From assembly GCF_029714425.1 (NCBI RefSeq), contig NZ_CP121668.1:2439501-2503500 (forward strand): a stretch of DNA of 64,000 nt, written 5' to 3'. Below the pieces are notes generated by a model. It was not told the origin of the DNA, searched no databases, and worked only from the letters and a program-made list of their open reading frames with translations. The stretch is from Bradyrhizobium sp. CB2312. GTDB taxonomy: Bacteria > Pseudomonadota > Alphaproteobacteria > Rhizobiales > Xanthobacteraceae. The position numbers and the translations under genes are program-made. Of the stretch, positions 23,822 through 33,663 are shown one piece after another (position 1 is the stretch's first letter; each line of letters opens with the position of its first letter).

Positions 23822-24727
23822 CTACGCTTCCACAAACTCGTCGCGCCGGTAGCCCTGCGCATACAGCAGCGCGGTGAGATCACCGTGATCGATCCGTGCC
23901 GCCGCAGCCGCGGCGACCGCCGGCTTGGCGTGATACGCAACGCCCAGGCCCGCCGCCTGGATCATCGCGAGGTCATTGGCACCGTCGCCGACCACGACGG
24001 AGTCGATGTCGTCGAGGTCGAACGATTCCATCAGATCCACCAGCGTCGCGAGTTTTGCCGCGCGGCCGAGGATCGGCTCCTTGACCTCGCCGGTGAACTT
24101 GCCGTCGCGCACGACGAGCTCGTTGGCGCGGTTCTCCTGGAAGCCGATCTTGGCGGCGACCGCGCTGGTGAACAGGGTGAAGCCGCCGGAGACCAGGCAG
24201 GTGTAGGCGCCATGTTTACGCATGGTCGCGACCAGCGCGCGGCCGCCTGGGGTCAGCGTGATGCGCTTATCCAGCACCTCGTCGACCACGCTGGCGGGAA
24301 GACCCTTCAGCAGCGCGACGCGTTCGCGCAGCGCCGGCTCGAACTCGATCTCGCCGCGCATCGCCCGTTCCGTGATGGCGGCGACATGGGCCTTCATCCC
24401 GACGAGATCGGCGAGCTCGTCGATGCATTCCTGGCCGATCATGGTGGAATCCATGTCGGCGAGAAAAAGTTTCTTGCGCCGGAAGCCGACAGGCTGCACC
24501 ACGATGTCGATGGGCAGGTCGCCGCGCAGCTCGCGGAGCCGCTGCTCGATGGCGTGACGGTCGCCTTCGAGGTTATCCTGCGCGCCGAACGGAATATCGA
24601 CCGCAACCCCGTCGAACAGCCAGTGCGCCGGTTGCGCCTTCGGCAGCACGGCGCGGGCGCCGTCGACGATGGTAGAGTCGAGCGCGGGATTGTCGGGGTG
24701 GCAGATCAGCGTGGCGACGAGGGACAT
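23822..24727 (-). CDS. serB: Phosphoserine phosphatase
   Basis: A 301-residue SerB of the HAD superfamily, the last step of serine synthesis. The catalytic motif is ADMDST (D91 nucleophile, D93 acid/base). Motif II is SGGFTLFT, and motif III/IV is [11 protein letters not shown] with the preceding K in RAAKLATL. The first about 80 residues form an ACT-like regulatory domain. The start (24727) is only 11 bp from the divergent miaA start (24739), so the two promoters overlap each other's coding start. Confidence 0.94.
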   Translation of the reverse strand: MSLVATLICHPDNPALDSTIVDGARAVLPKAQPAHWLFDGVAVDIPFGAQDNLEGDRHAIEQRLRELRGDLPIDIVVQPVGFRRKKLFLADMDSTMIGQECIDELADLVGMKAHVAAITERAMRGEIEFEPALRERVALLKGLPASVVDEVLDKRITLTPGGRALVATMRKHGAYTCLVSGGFTLFTSAVAAKIGFQENRANELVVRDGKFTGEVKEPILGRAAKLATLVDLMESFDLDDIDSVVVGDGANDLAMIQAAGLGVAYHAKPAVAAAAAARIDHGDLTALLYAQGYRRDEFVEA

Positions 24728-24738
24728 TTGAGGTTTTC

Positions 24739-25680
24739 GTGAGCGAGGGGCATACGAGCAAGGCCGTGCTTATCGCAGGCCCGACCGCCAGCGGCAAGTC
24801 GGCGCTGGCGCTGGAGCTTGCCCTCAGCGCCGGCGGCACCGTCATCAATGCCGATTCCATGCAGGTCTACCGCGACCTCCGCATCATCACGGCACGCCCC
24901 ACCCATGGCGAGGAGGCGCGCGCGCCGCACCGGCTCTACGGCCATGTCGATGCGGCCGTGAATTTCTCGGCCGGTGCCTGGGTGAGCGATGCAGCCAAGG
25001 CGCTCGAAGAGACGCAAGTGGAAGGCCGCCTGCCGATCTTCATCGGCGGCACCGGGCTCTATTTCAAGGCGCTGACGGCGGGCCTCTCCGTGGTGCCTCC
25101 GATCCCTGCTGATGTGCGCGAGGACGTGCGCGCCCGGCTGGAGCGGAACGGCGTCGAGGCGCTGCATGCGGAACTCGCGCGCCGCGATCCGCGTGCGGCC
25201 GAGCGATTGAACCTGCGCGACCGGACCCGGATCGCGCGCGCGCTCGAAGTGATCGAGGCGACCGGCCGCTCGTTGCTGGATTGGCACCATGAGGGCCAGC
25301 CGCCGCTCTTGCCCAGGGACAGTTATCGCGCGGTGTTCCTCGCGCCCGAGCGCGACGAGCTCTATGCCCGCATCGATGCGCGTTTCGACGCGATGCTGGG
25401 TGCCGGTGCGCTGAAGGAGGTCGAGCGACTGGCCGCCCGCCAGCTCGATCCGCTGCTCCCGGCGATGAAGGCCCATGGCGTGCCGGCGCTGATCCGGCAT
25501 CTGCGCGGCGAGCTTAGCCTGGAGGACGCCGCCACGATCGGACGCGCCGACACCCGCCACTATGCGAAGCGGCAATTCACCTGGTTTCGGCATCAGCTCC
25601 CCGAATTCGAGTGGGTGAAGCTCGAGGAGGCGAGGGGATGGCTCGCCGCCGCCGTGAACGCGGCCCGGGACGAGAATTAA
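24739..25680 (+). CDS. miaA: tRNA dimethylallyltransferase
   Basis: A 313-residue MiaA that adds the dimethylallyl group to A37 of tRNAs reading UNN codons. The P-loop is [12 protein letters not shown] (residues 13-24), followed by [11 protein letters not shown] and the [16 protein letters not shown] and [13 protein letters not shown] motifs. The start is GTG at 24739, preceded by GAGG at the right spacing, and no ATG lies before the conserved P-loop. Divergent from serB with an 11-bp gap. Confidence 0.95.
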   Translation: MSEGHTSKAVLIAGPTASGKSALALELALSAGGTVINADSMQVYRDLRIITARPTHGEEARAPHRLYGHVDAAVNFSAGAWVSDAAKALEETQVEGRLPIFIGGTGLYFKALTAGLSVVPPIPADVREDVRARLERNGVEALHAELARRDPRAAERLNLRDRTRIARALEVIEATGRSLLDWHHEGQPPLLPRDSYRAVFLAPERDELYARIDARFDAMLGAGALKEVERLAARQLDPLLPAMKAHGVPALIRHLRGELSLEDAATIGRADTRHYAKRQFTWFRHQLPEFEWVKLEEARGWLAAAVNAARDEN

Positions 25681-25688
25681 GAGACGGT

Positions 25689-25838
25689 CGTCGTTCCGGG
25701 GCGCGCGCAGTGCGAGCCCGGAACCCATAACCACAGGCGGTTATGTGGCCGCGGCTGCTGGCTACCGTCTCGTGCCCGATGTTGGCCTGGGGTTATGGAT
25801 TCCGGGCTCGACGCTTCGCATCGCCCCGGAATGACGAG
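25689..25838. repeat. CATTCCGGGGCGCG palindromic repeat, copy 1
   Basis: TCGTTCCGGGGCGCGC at the left end is inverted as CGCCCCGGAATGACGAG at the right, with inner inverted pairs GAGCCCGGAACCCATAACC / GGTTATGGATTCCGGGCTC. It follows miaA and precedes the ilvB promoter. A second copy is at 58392, a minimal hairpin at 54669 and a fragment near 45812. Confidence 0.8.
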
Positions 25839-25942
25839 CGGGACTTGACGCGCTTTTGTGCTCGGGTTCCCGCATTTACCTCTCGCCGAACCCCGGGAAC
25901 ACCGCTACACTCCCTAAATCGCGCGGGAACGGCCGCTTTGCC

Positions 25943-25970
25943 TTGACATCCAGGCTTTGGCCGTTATGTT
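25943..25970 (+). promoter_or_regulatory. Promoter of the ilv leader and ilvB
   Basis: TTGACA (25943-25948) and TATGTT (25965-25970) are separated by 16 bp. This would start transcription near 25977, 26 bp before the leader ATG. The -35 hexamer is perfect and the spacing is close to optimal. Confidence 0.65.
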
Positions 25971-26002
25971 TCGCGCAACCTTTGGGAAGCCGGGCACCTG
26001 CC

Positions 26003-26068
26003 ATGCGTAACATTATTACCAAACTCCTTATCGCCGTCGTACCCAGGCACACCGCCGGGGGTGGCTAG
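26003..26068 (+). CDS. ilv operon leader peptide
   Basis: A 21-codon reading frame ending TAG. Codons 4-13 are Ile-Ile-Thr-Lys-Leu-Leu-Ile-Ala-Val-Val, so seven of ten are the branched-chain residues Ile, Leu or Val (26012-26041). That composition is the signature of a leader peptide that makes ribosomes stall when charged branched-chain tRNAs are low. The end of the frame overlaps one arm of an RNA hairpin, and a terminator lies 30 bp after the stop. Direct evidence of translation cannot come from sequence alone. Confidence 0.88.
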   Translation: MRNIITKLLIAVVPRHTAGGG

Positions 26069-26120
26069 CTGCCATCCACAAGACAGGCGGTGTGCATGGG
26101 CCCTCTTCGGGGCCTTTTTT
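26047..26120 (+). promoter_or_regulatory. ilv transcription attenuator
   Basis: Three pairings compete. (1) GCACACCGCC (26047-26056), inside the leader frame, pairs perfectly with GGCGGTGTGC (26086-26095). (2) CCATCCACA (26072-26080) pairs with TGTGCATGG (26091-26099), 8 of 9 bases; this excludes pairing (1) and removes a base of the terminator stem. (3) The terminator GGCCC-TCTTCG-GGGCC (26099-26114) is followed by TTTTTT. A ribosome stalled at the Ile/Leu/Val codons would cover arm 1 and favour (2), giving read-through into ilvB. A ribosome at the stop codon would cover arm 26072-26080 and favour termination. Confidence 0.8.
26098..26120 (+). terminator. Attenuator terminator before ilvB
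   Basis: GGCCC and GGGCC stem with a TCTTCG loop, followed by six T. It lies between the leader stop (26068) and the ilvB start (26175). Confidence 0.85.
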
Positions 26121-26174
26121 ATTTCCCGAACCCAGAACGAAAGCCGCTGACAACAGCGCATCCGGAGCAAGCCA

Positions 26175-27950
26175 ATGAGCGACAAGAGCCACGATCCGAA
26201 CCAGATGACCGGCGCCGCGATGATCGTCCGCGCGCTCATCGATCACGGCGTGACCGACATCTTCGGCTATCCCGGCGGCGCGGTGCTTCCGATCTATGAC
26301 GAGATCTTCCAGCAGAGCGAGGTCCAGCACATCCTGGTCCGCCACGAGCAGGGCGCGGGCCACGCCGCCGAGGGCTATGCGCGCTCGACCGGCAAGCCGG
26401 GCGTTGCGCTGGTGACCTCCGGCCCCGGCGCCACCAACATGGTGACGCCGCTGACCGACGCGTTGATGGACTCGATCCCGCTGGTCTGCATCTCCGGCCA
26501 GGTGCCGACGCATTTGATCGGCAACGACGCCTTCCAGGAATGCGACACGGTCGGCATCACGCGGCCCTGCACCAAGCACAACTGGCTGGTCCGCGACGTC
26601 AACGATCTCGCCAAGGTGCTGCACGAGGCGTTCTATGTCGCCACCTCGGGCCGTCCCGGCCCGGTGCTGGTCGACGTGCCCAAGGACGTGCAGTTCGCGA
26701 CCGGCACCTATCATCCGCCGCGCAAATCCGACGTGCACCGCTCTTACGCCCCGCGCGTGAAGGGCGATGCGACGCAGATCCGGAAAGCCGTTTCGCTGCT
26801 CGCGAATGCCAAGCGTCCGGTGATCTACAGCGGCGGCGGCGTCATCAATTCCGGCCCGGAGGCCACCAAGCTCTTGCGCGAGCTGGTCGAAGTCACGGGC
26901 TTCCCGATCACCTCCACGCTGATGGGGCTCGGCGCCTATCCGGCCTCGGGCAAGAACTGGCTCGGCATGCTCGGCATGCACGGCACCTACGAGGCCAACA
27001 TGACGATGCATGATTGCGACGTCATGCTGTGCGTCGGCGCGCGCTTCGACGACCGCATCACCGGCCGTGTCGATGCGTTCTCGCCCGGCTCGAAGAAGAT
27101 CCACATCGACATCGATCCGTCCTCGATCAACAAGAACATCCGTGTCGACGTGCCGATCATCGGCGACTGCGGCAACGTGCTCGGCGACATCATCCAGGTG
27201 TTCAAGGCGGAGGCGAAGAAGCCGGACATCAAGTCGTGGTGGCAGCAGATCACGCAGTGGCGCGCCCGCAATTCGCTCTATTACAAGAAGAGCAACGACG
27301 TCATCCTGCCGCAGCACGCGATCCAGAGCCTGTTCGAGGCCACGCGCGGCAAGGACACCTACATCACGACCGAGGTCGGCCAGCACCAGATGTGGGCGGC
27401 GCAGTTCTACGGTTTCGAGGAGCCGCACCGCTGGATGACGTCGGGCGGGCTCGGCACCATGGGCTACGGCCTGCCGGCCGCGGTCGGCGTGCAGGTTGCC
27501 CATCCCGATAGCCTCGTCATCGACATCGCGGGCGATGCCTCGGTGCAGATGACGATGCAGGAGATGTCGACGGCAGTTCAGTACGAGCTGCCGATCAAGA
27601 TCTTCATCCTCAACAACCAGTACATGGGCATGGTGCGGCAGTGGCAGCAGCTGCTGCACGGCAACCGGCTGTCGCATTCCTACTCGGAGGCGCTGCCGGA
27701 CTTCGTCAAGCTCGCGGAGGCCTATGGCGCCGTCGGCCTGCAGGTGCACAAGCCCGCCGATCTCGAGGGCGCCATCAAGGAGATGATCTCGGTCAAGCGC
27801 CCGGTGCTGTTCGACTGCCGTGTCGCGGCTCTCGAAAACTGCTTCCCGATGATCCCCTCCGGCAAGGCGCATAACGAGATGCTGCTGCCCGAGCAGGCCA
27901 ATGACGAGGCGACGGCGAAGGCGTTCGCCGGCGGCAAGGCGCTGGTGTGA
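26175..27950 (+). CDS. ilvB: Acetolactate synthase, large (catalytic) subunit
   Basis: A 591-residue thiamine-diphosphate enzyme, the first step of Val/Leu/Ile synthesis. E58 in VRHEQGAGHAAEGYARSTG activates the cofactor. The TPP/Mg motif is IAGDASVQMTMQEMSTAVQ with the later N in FILNNQYMG. The FAD-binding middle domain is about 200-340. It works with the regulatory subunit encoded by ilvN at 29207. Expression should be governed by the leader and terminator in front of it. GGAGCAAG precedes the ATG. Confidence 0.96.
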   Translation: MSDKSHDPNQMTGAAMIVRALIDHGVTDIFGYPGGAVLPIYDEIFQQSEVQHILVRHEQGAGHAAEGYARSTGKPGVALVTSGPGATNMVTPLTDALMDSIPLVCISGQVPTHLIGNDAFQECDTVGITRPCTKHNWLVRDVNDLAKVLHEAFYVATSGRPGPVLVDVPKDVQFATGTYHPPRKSDVHRSYAPRVKGDATQIRKAVSLLANAKRPVIYSGGGVINSGPEATKLLRELVEVTGFPITSTLMGLGAYPASGKNWLGMLGMHGTYEANMTMHDCDVMLCVGARFDDRITGRVDAFSPGSKKIHIDIDPSSINKNIRVDVPIIGDCGNVLGDIIQVFKAEAKKPDIKSWWQQITQWRARNSLYYKKSNDVILPQHAIQSLFEATRGKDTYITTEVGQHQMWAAQFYGFEEPHRWMTSGGLGTMGYGLPAAVGVQVAHPDSLVIDIAGDASVQMTMQEMSTAVQYELPIKIFILNNQYMGMVRQWQQLLHGNRLSHSYSEALPDFVKLAEAYGAVGLQVHKPADLEGAIKEMISVKRPVLFDCRVAALENCFPMIPSGKAHNEMLLPEQANDEATAKAFAGGKALV

Positions 27951-27970
27951 GCGTGATGGTCACAAACTCC

Positions 27971-28075
27971 GCTGTCATCGCCCGGCTTGACCGGGCGATC
28001 CAGTACGCCGCGGCCTCTCGATCAATCTCAGGGGCCTCTGGAATACTGGATCCCCGCCTTCGCGGGGATGACAGC
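27971..28075 (+). repeat. GCTGTCATCG palindromic repeat, copy 1
   Basis: GCTGTCATCGCCCGGC at the left matches, inverted, GGGGATGACAGC at the right. It contains the hairpin CGCCCGG-CTTGA-CCGGGCG and the phrase GATCCAGTACGCCGCGGC. The same phrases occur in the same orientation at 29085-29187, so the two copies form a direct repeat around the dehydratase gene. It lies 20 bp after the ilvB stop. Confidence 0.85.
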
Positions 28076-28104
28076 TGCGAGAGACGGTGGATGGAAGGCC
28101 TACG

Positions 28105-29058
28105 ATGTTCGACCTGACGGAGCTCGAGCGCGCACATGCGATCGTGGGGCAGGCGGTGCCGGCGACGCCGGCGCGCGGCTGGCCGCTGCTCGCTGAGCGT
28201 CTCGGCACCGAGGTCATCGTCAAGCACGAAAACCATACGCCGATCGGCGCCTTCAAGGTGCGCGGCGGGCTGGTCTATCTCGACCGGCTGAAGCGCGAGC
28301 GGCCGAACACGCCAGGCATCATCTCGGCGACGCGCGGCAATCACGGCCAGAGTCTCGCATTCGCGGCGAGCCGACACGGCGTGCCCGCGGTGATCTACGT
28401 GCCATCAGGCAATTCGGTCGAGAAGAATCGGGCGATGAGGGCGTTCGGCGCCGAGCTGGTCGAGCACGGCGAGGATTTCCAGGCCGCCCGCGAGGAGGCC
28501 GAGCGCCGCGCGCAGTTCGCAGGGCTCCACATGGTGCCGTCGTTCCACCCGGACCTCGTGCTGGGCGTTGCGACCTACGCGCTCGAGCTGTTCCGCTCGG
28601 CGCCCGATCTCGACATCCTCTATGTGCCGATCGGGCAGGGCTCCGGCATCTGCGGCTGCATCATGGCGCGCGATCTGCTGGGCCTGAAGACCGAGATCGT
28701 CGGCGTGCAGTCGACGGAAGCGCCGTCCTATGCGCTGTCATTCGCGGCCGGCACGATCGTGACGACCGAGACGGCCAATACGCTCGCCGACGGCATGGCG
28801 ACACGTATCCCTGACGAGGATGCGCTGGCGCTGATCCGCAAGGGCGCCTCGCGCATCGTGCAGGTCACCGACGACGAGGTCGCCGCCGCCATTCGCGCCT
28901 ACTGGACCGACACGCATAATCTCGCCGAAGGCGCCGGCGCAGCCGCGCTCGCCGCGGCGTTGCAAGAAAAGAGCAAGCTGAAGGGCAAGCGCGTCGGTCT
29001 CGTGCTGTCCGGCGGCAATATCGATTTCGATCTGTTCAAGCGATGGGTGATCGCATGA
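28105..29058 (+). CDS. Threonine/serine dehydratase-like PLP enzyme
   Basis: A 317-residue fold-type II PLP enzyme. The cofactor lysine is K51 in HTPIGAFKVRGG. The ISATRGNHGQSLAFAASRHGV and PIGQGSGICGC segments (phosphate-binding loop) and the C-terminal LSGGNID motif are intact. It lacks the C-terminal ACT-like regulatory domain of biosynthetic IlvA, so it resembles catabolic threonine/serine or hydroxyaspartate dehydratases. A GTG at 28087 is possible, but the ATG at 28105 has AAGG at good spacing. It lies between ilvB and ilvN, and could supply 2-oxobutyrate for isoleucine. Confidence 0.85.
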   Translation: MFDLTELERAHAIVGQAVPATPARGWPLLAERLGTEVIVKHENHTPIGAFKVRGGLVYLDRLKRERPNTPGIISATRGNHGQSLAFAASRHGVPAVIYVPSGNSVEKNRAMRAFGAELVEHGEDFQAAREEAERRAQFAGLHMVPSFHPDLVLGVATYALELFRSAPDLDILYVPIGQGSGICGCIMARDLLGLKTEIVGVQSTEAPSYALSFAAGTIVTTETANTLADGMATRIPDEDALALIRKGASRIVQVTDDEVAAAIRAYWTDTHNLAEGAGAAALAAALQEKSKLKGKRVGLVLSGGNIDFDLFKRWVIA

Positions 29059-29084
29059 TGACGCGAGCGCTCGCCAAATACACC

Positions 29085-29187
29085 GCTGTCATCGTCCGGC
29101 TTGACCGGACGATCCAGTACGCCGCGGCTGTCGTGGGAATCTCGACGCCGGTGATTACTGGATGCCCCGCCTTCGCGGGGCATGACG
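29085..29187 (+). repeat. GCTGTCATCG palindromic repeat, copy 2
   Basis: This copy begins GCTGTCATCGTCCGGCTTGA, followed by CCGGACGATCCAGTACGCC, and ends TTCGCGGGGCATGACGA. It matches 27971-28075 in the same direction except in the central 45 bp. It lies between the dehydratase stop (29058) and the ilvN start (29207). Confidence 0.85.
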
Positions 29188-29206
29188 AAGAACCAGGGGG
29201 ACGACA

Positions 29207-29749
29207 ATGAGCCAGCCTGCATCCGCTTACTTCATCGAGGACCGTCACGATCCCAACGAGACGCACACGCTCGCGGTGCTCGTGCAGAACGAGCCTGGCG
29301 TGCTCGCGCGCGTGATCGGCCTGTTCTCGGGGCGCGGCTACAACATCGAGAGCCTCACCGTCTCGGAGACCGAGGCCCAGAAGCACCTGTCGCGCATCAC
29401 CATCGTCACGACGGGCACGCCGATGGTGATCGAGCAGATCAAGCACCAGCTCGACCGCATGATCCCGGTCTACCGCGTCGTCGACATGACCCAGACCAAG
29501 CGCTCGATCGAGCGTGAGCTGGCGATGGTCAAGGTGCGCGGGCAGGGTGAGCATCGGGTCGAGGCGCTGCGGCTCGCGGATGCGTTCCGCGCCCGCGTGA
29601 TCGACGCCACTACCGAGAGCTTTGTGTTCGAGATCACAGGCAACACGGACAAGATCAATCAGTTTATCGACCTGATGCGCCCGCTCGGCCTTGTCGAGGT
29701 GTCGCGCACTGGCGTTGCCGCGATCGGTCGCGGGCCTGAAGGGATGTGA
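29207..29749 (+). CDS. ilvN: Acetolactate synthase, small (regulatory) subunit
   Basis: A 180-residue protein with an N-terminal ACT domain (THTLAVLVQNEPGVLARVIGLFSGRGYNIESLTVS) that binds valine for feedback inhibition, and the C-terminal domain (about 95-165; RVIDATTESFVFEITGNTDKINQFI) that stimulates the catalytic subunit. Some authors would call it ilvH. In most rhizobia it would directly follow ilvB; here a 1.1-kb repeat-flanked segment separates them. AGGGGGACGACA precedes the ATG. Confidence 0.95.
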   Translation: MSQPASAYFIEDRHDPNETHTLAVLVQNEPGVLARVIGLFSGRGYNIESLTVSETEAQKHLSRITIVTTGTPMVIEQIKHQLDRMIPVYRVVDMTQTKRSIERELAMVKVRGQGEHRVEALRLADAFRARVIDATTESFVFEITGNTDKINQFIDLMRPLGLVEVSRTGVAAIGRGPEGM

Positions 29750-29752
29750 ACC

Positions 29753-30442
29753 ATGCTGGCGCGCGACTGGTATTACAACGAGCGGAACCGGATGGGGATC
29801 GAGCCCGCTGTGGCCTCGATCTACGACAACCATGACGATGCCGACCTGCGGGCGCGCGCCGCGCTGAAAATGCTCGGGGTGCAGCGCGGCTGGCGCGTCG
29901 CCGATATCGGCTGCGGCAACGGCGTGCTTGCCACCGAAGCCGCGCTGATGGGCGCCGAGGTCGACGCCATCGACATCTCGCCGGCGATGCTGGCGCTCGC
30001 CGAGATCTACGCCCGCGACCGCAAGGCGCCCGTGCGCACCCAGTCCGCCGGCTTGCTCAGCTTCGCCTACCGGCCGGAATCCTATGACCTCATCGTCAGC
30101 GAGTTCACGCTGCACCATCTGCCGGATTTCTGGAAGGCGGTGGCGATGTCGCGGATCTATCGTGCGCTCAAGCCCGGTGGCAGCTTCTATTTGCGCGACA
30201 TCGTCTACGCCTCGATGCCCGATGCGATCGAGCGCGACGTCGAGCAATGGGCTGACTTCCACATCAAGAACCACGATTTTTCCCGCGGGGGCGTGGTGAC
30301 GCATATGCGGGACGAGTATTCCACCTTCGGCTGGGTGATGGAGCGGATGCTGACCGATGTCGGCTTCACACTGGTCTCGGCCGATTACCACGCGCCGATG
30401 CACGGCACGTATCTGCTGCGGAAACCCAATTCTTCCACGTAA
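29753..30442 (+). CDS. SAM-dependent class I methyltransferase
   Basis: A 229-residue methyltransferase. Motif I is VADIGCGNGVLATEAA (about 49-64), motif II covers VDAIDISPAMLALAE, and motif IV is YDLIVSEFTLHHL. An alanine-rich approach and a GG-containing SFYLRDIVY strand complete a Methyltransf_11/25-type fold. It begins 3 bp after ilvN, so it should be cotranscribed. The substrate is unknown; nothing in the neighbours points to one. Confidence 0.88.
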   Translation: MLARDWYYNERNRMGIEPAVASIYDNHDDADLRARAALKMLGVQRGWRVADIGCGNGVLATEAALMGAEVDAIDISPAMLALAEIYARDRKAPVRTQSAGLLSFAYRPESYDLIVSEFTLHHLPDFWKAVAMSRIYRALKPGGSFYLRDIVYASMPDAIERDVEQWADFHIKNHDFSRGGVVTHMRDEYSTFGWVMERMLTDVGFTLVSADYHAPMHGTYLLRKPNSST

Positions 30443-30511
30443 AGGCCGGCGAGCAAGGCTAGACCAGAACAAAAAACAGGGCTGCACGACAAGGCAGAAC
30501 CGGAAACAACA

Positions 30512-31387
30512 ATGAAGCCGGCCGACATCCTCATCGCCCTCCTGGTGGCGATCATCTGGGGGCTTGCCTTCGTGGCGAGCCGTATCGCGCTCGACGAGTT
30601 ATCGCCGGAGCTGATGACGGCGATGCGTTTCACCATCGCCGCGGCGCCGTGCCTGTTCATTCCCAAACCGAAGGTCGCCTGGTCGCTGCTGATCGCGATC
30701 AGCTTCACGCTGTTCCTCGGCCAATTCCTGTCGCAGGCCTACGGCATCGCCCACGGCGTGCCGGTGGGGCTGACCTCCGTCGTCGTGCAGAGCCAGGCGC
30801 TATTCACCATCGGGCTCGCCGCGATCGTCTTCGGCGAGCGCCCGACGCCGCTACAGACGCTCGGCATTGTCATCGCCGCGGCCGGTCTTCTGATGATCTG
30901 TGGCACCGTCGGCTATGATTTCAGCGTCGGCGCATTCGCGGTGCTGATGATCTCGCCGGTCAGCTTTGCCGTCGGCAATCTGCTGCTGCGCGGCGCCCGC
31001 GGCGCGCCGATGTTCGATCTGTTCGCCTGGCTGTGCCTCGCCTCGGCCGTGCCGCTGTTCGCGCTGGCGCTGATCGCCAACGGGCCGGCGACGACCTGGG
31101 CCTCGCTGACGCACATGTCGCTGACGTCGGCCCTTTGCATGCTGATGCTCGGCGCCATCTCGACCAGCATCGCCTATTGGCTGTGGGGCCGCCTCTTGCG
31201 CGACTATCCGGCTGCACAAGTGGTGCCGTTCGCACTGCTGGTGCCGTTCGTCGGCTCCGCCGCCTCCAGCATCGTGTTCGGCGAACGGTTCGGCCCGCTG
31301 CGCCTCGCCGGCATGCTGACCGTGATCGGCGGCATCGCGGTGATGGTGCTGGCCAGGCGCCCGCAAGCGCTGCAGAAAACCGCGTGA
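30512..31387 (+). CDS. EamA/DMT family transporter
   Basis: A 291-residue inner-membrane protein with ten hydrophobic segments in two EamA repeats (ILIALLVAIIWGLAFVASRIALDELSPELMTAMRF and GAFAVLMISPVSFAVGNLLLRGARGAP). This family exports amino acids and other metabolites. The LysE-type gene begins 7 bp after the stop, so two exporters lie side by side in the branched-chain amino acid region, suggesting overflow export. The substrate is not identifiable. Confidence 0.9.
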   Translation: MKPADILIALLVAIIWGLAFVASRIALDELSPELMTAMRFTIAAAPCLFIPKPKVAWSLLIAISFTLFLGQFLSQAYGIAHGVPVGLTSVVVQSQALFTIGLAAIVFGERPTPLQTLGIVIAAAGLLMICGTVGYDFSVGAFAVLMISPVSFAVGNLLLRGARGAPMFDLFAWLCLASAVPLFALALIANGPATTWASLTHMSLTSALCMLMLGAISTSIAYWLWGRLLRDYPAAQVVPFALLVPFVGSAASSIVFGERFGPLRLAGMLTVIGGIAVMVLARRPQALQKTA

Positions 31388-31394
31388 GGTGATG

Positions 31395-31997
31395 ATGACC
31401 TATTCGCTGTTCTACGCCTTCCTCGCCTTCATGGCCGTGATGTACTTCACGCCCGGGCCGAACAACATCATGCTGCTGTCGTCGGGCCTCACCTACGGCT
31501 TCCGCCGCACCATCCCGCACATCGTCGGCATCGTTCTCGGCTTTGCTTTCATGGTCGCCACCGTCGGCCTTGGGCTTGGCACCGTCTTCCTGGCCTATCC
31601 GATCCTCCAGACCATCCTGAAATATGCCGGCGCCGCCTACCTGATCTACCTCGCCGTCGTGATCGCCATGTCGGGTCCGGCCAAGCCGGGCGAGGAGGAT
31701 GGTCGCGGCCCGATGACCTTCTGGGGCGCGGCCATGTTCCAGTGGATCAACGCCAAGGGCTGGGTGATCGTGATCGGCACCATCACCGCCTATGCGGCGA
31801 TCGCCCAATTCCCCCTCAACATCGCGATCCAGACCCTGATCAGCCTGCTGGTCGGCACCGTCTCGACCGTGGTCTGGGCCTTGTTCGGCACTGCCCTGCG
31901 GCCCGTCCTGACCTCCGAGCGGCTGGTCCGCGCCTTCAATATCCTGATGGCAATCCTGCTGCTCGCCTCCCTCTACCCCGTTTTCATGGATGCATGA
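31395..31997 (+). CDS. LysE/RhtB family amino acid exporter
   Basis: A 200-residue exporter with six hydrophobic segments. The hallmark PGPNNIMLLSSGLTYGFRRT follows the first helix. ATGs occur at 31392 and 31395; the GAGG at 31386-31389 is best placed for 31395. It follows the EamA gene by 7 bp. Members export Lys, Thr, homoserine, Leu or others. Placed 133 bp before ilvC, export of branched-chain amino acids is possible but is inference. Confidence 0.9.
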   Translation: MTYSLFYAFLAFMAVMYFTPGPNNIMLLSSGLTYGFRRTIPHIVGIVLGFAFMVATVGLGLGTVFLAYPILQTILKYAGAAYLIYLAVVIAMSGPAKPGEEDGRGPMTFWGAAMFQWINAKGWVIVIGTITAYAAIAQFPLNIAIQTLISLLVGTVSTVVWALFGTALRPVLTSERLVRAFNILMAILLLASLYPVFMDA

Positions 31998-32051
31998 TGT
32001 CGCGGATTTCCATGCAGAAACGGGTTTCCCTAAGGGGCCGAAATGCTCTAG

Positions 32052-33149
<1,098 letters not shown>

Positions 33150-33663
33150 GCCGTCGTCGAGACGCGGCGCATCGCTTACGCCGCGTCGGACACGAGAGCG
33201 AAAACACAAGCTTCGCTCGCCAAACCAAATCTTAAACCTTCGCCACTACCTTGGAGCGAGATCGCAAATGGCGGTCTCGCTCTTCCATCTCGCGCGAAGC
33301 ATTGCTGCTTCATTCAAATTCTTCGCGAGTTGAATTGCTCTCCGAGCAGCAAGAACTGACGCTTAAACCACATTCTTGATCTCGCGTCGCTTCTCAGAAT
33401 TTCTTGGGACGTCCGCGATCGCCAAAAGCTCAGTGTCTTCAGAGTCAAAGATTCGGCTCTTCATTCACTGTCTCATCGCGCGCTTCGTCTCGCTGTGCGC
33501 CGTTCGCGTGCCACTTCATCCTAAGATTCCGCATCCGCTGCACCTTCTTGCGGCGCCTCGCTTGCGTGGAAAGCGCCGTCGCTGCGCGGCCTGAGACCCC
33601 CCGTCCATTGCGCTCGTGCGCCCTTCTCCTGCATGATCCCGGGAACTAGAGGGGGAGGGGACC
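33150..33663. other. Gene-free region after ilvC with hairpins
   Basis: About 510 bp, less GC-rich than the flanking genes, without a credible gene. GACGCGGCG (33161-33169) pairs with CGCCGCGTC (33179-33187), 9 bp, just after ilvC and likely terminates or protects its mRNA. GAGCGAGA (33254-33261) pairs with TCTCGCTC (33275-33282). Short frames across 33376-33649 lack start signals and codon bias. A small RNA cannot be excluded. Confidence 0.55.

Noticed and set aside
33376..33649. Short frames in the gap after ilvC
   Set aside because: They overlap each other in different frames, lack ribosome sites and have poor codon bias.
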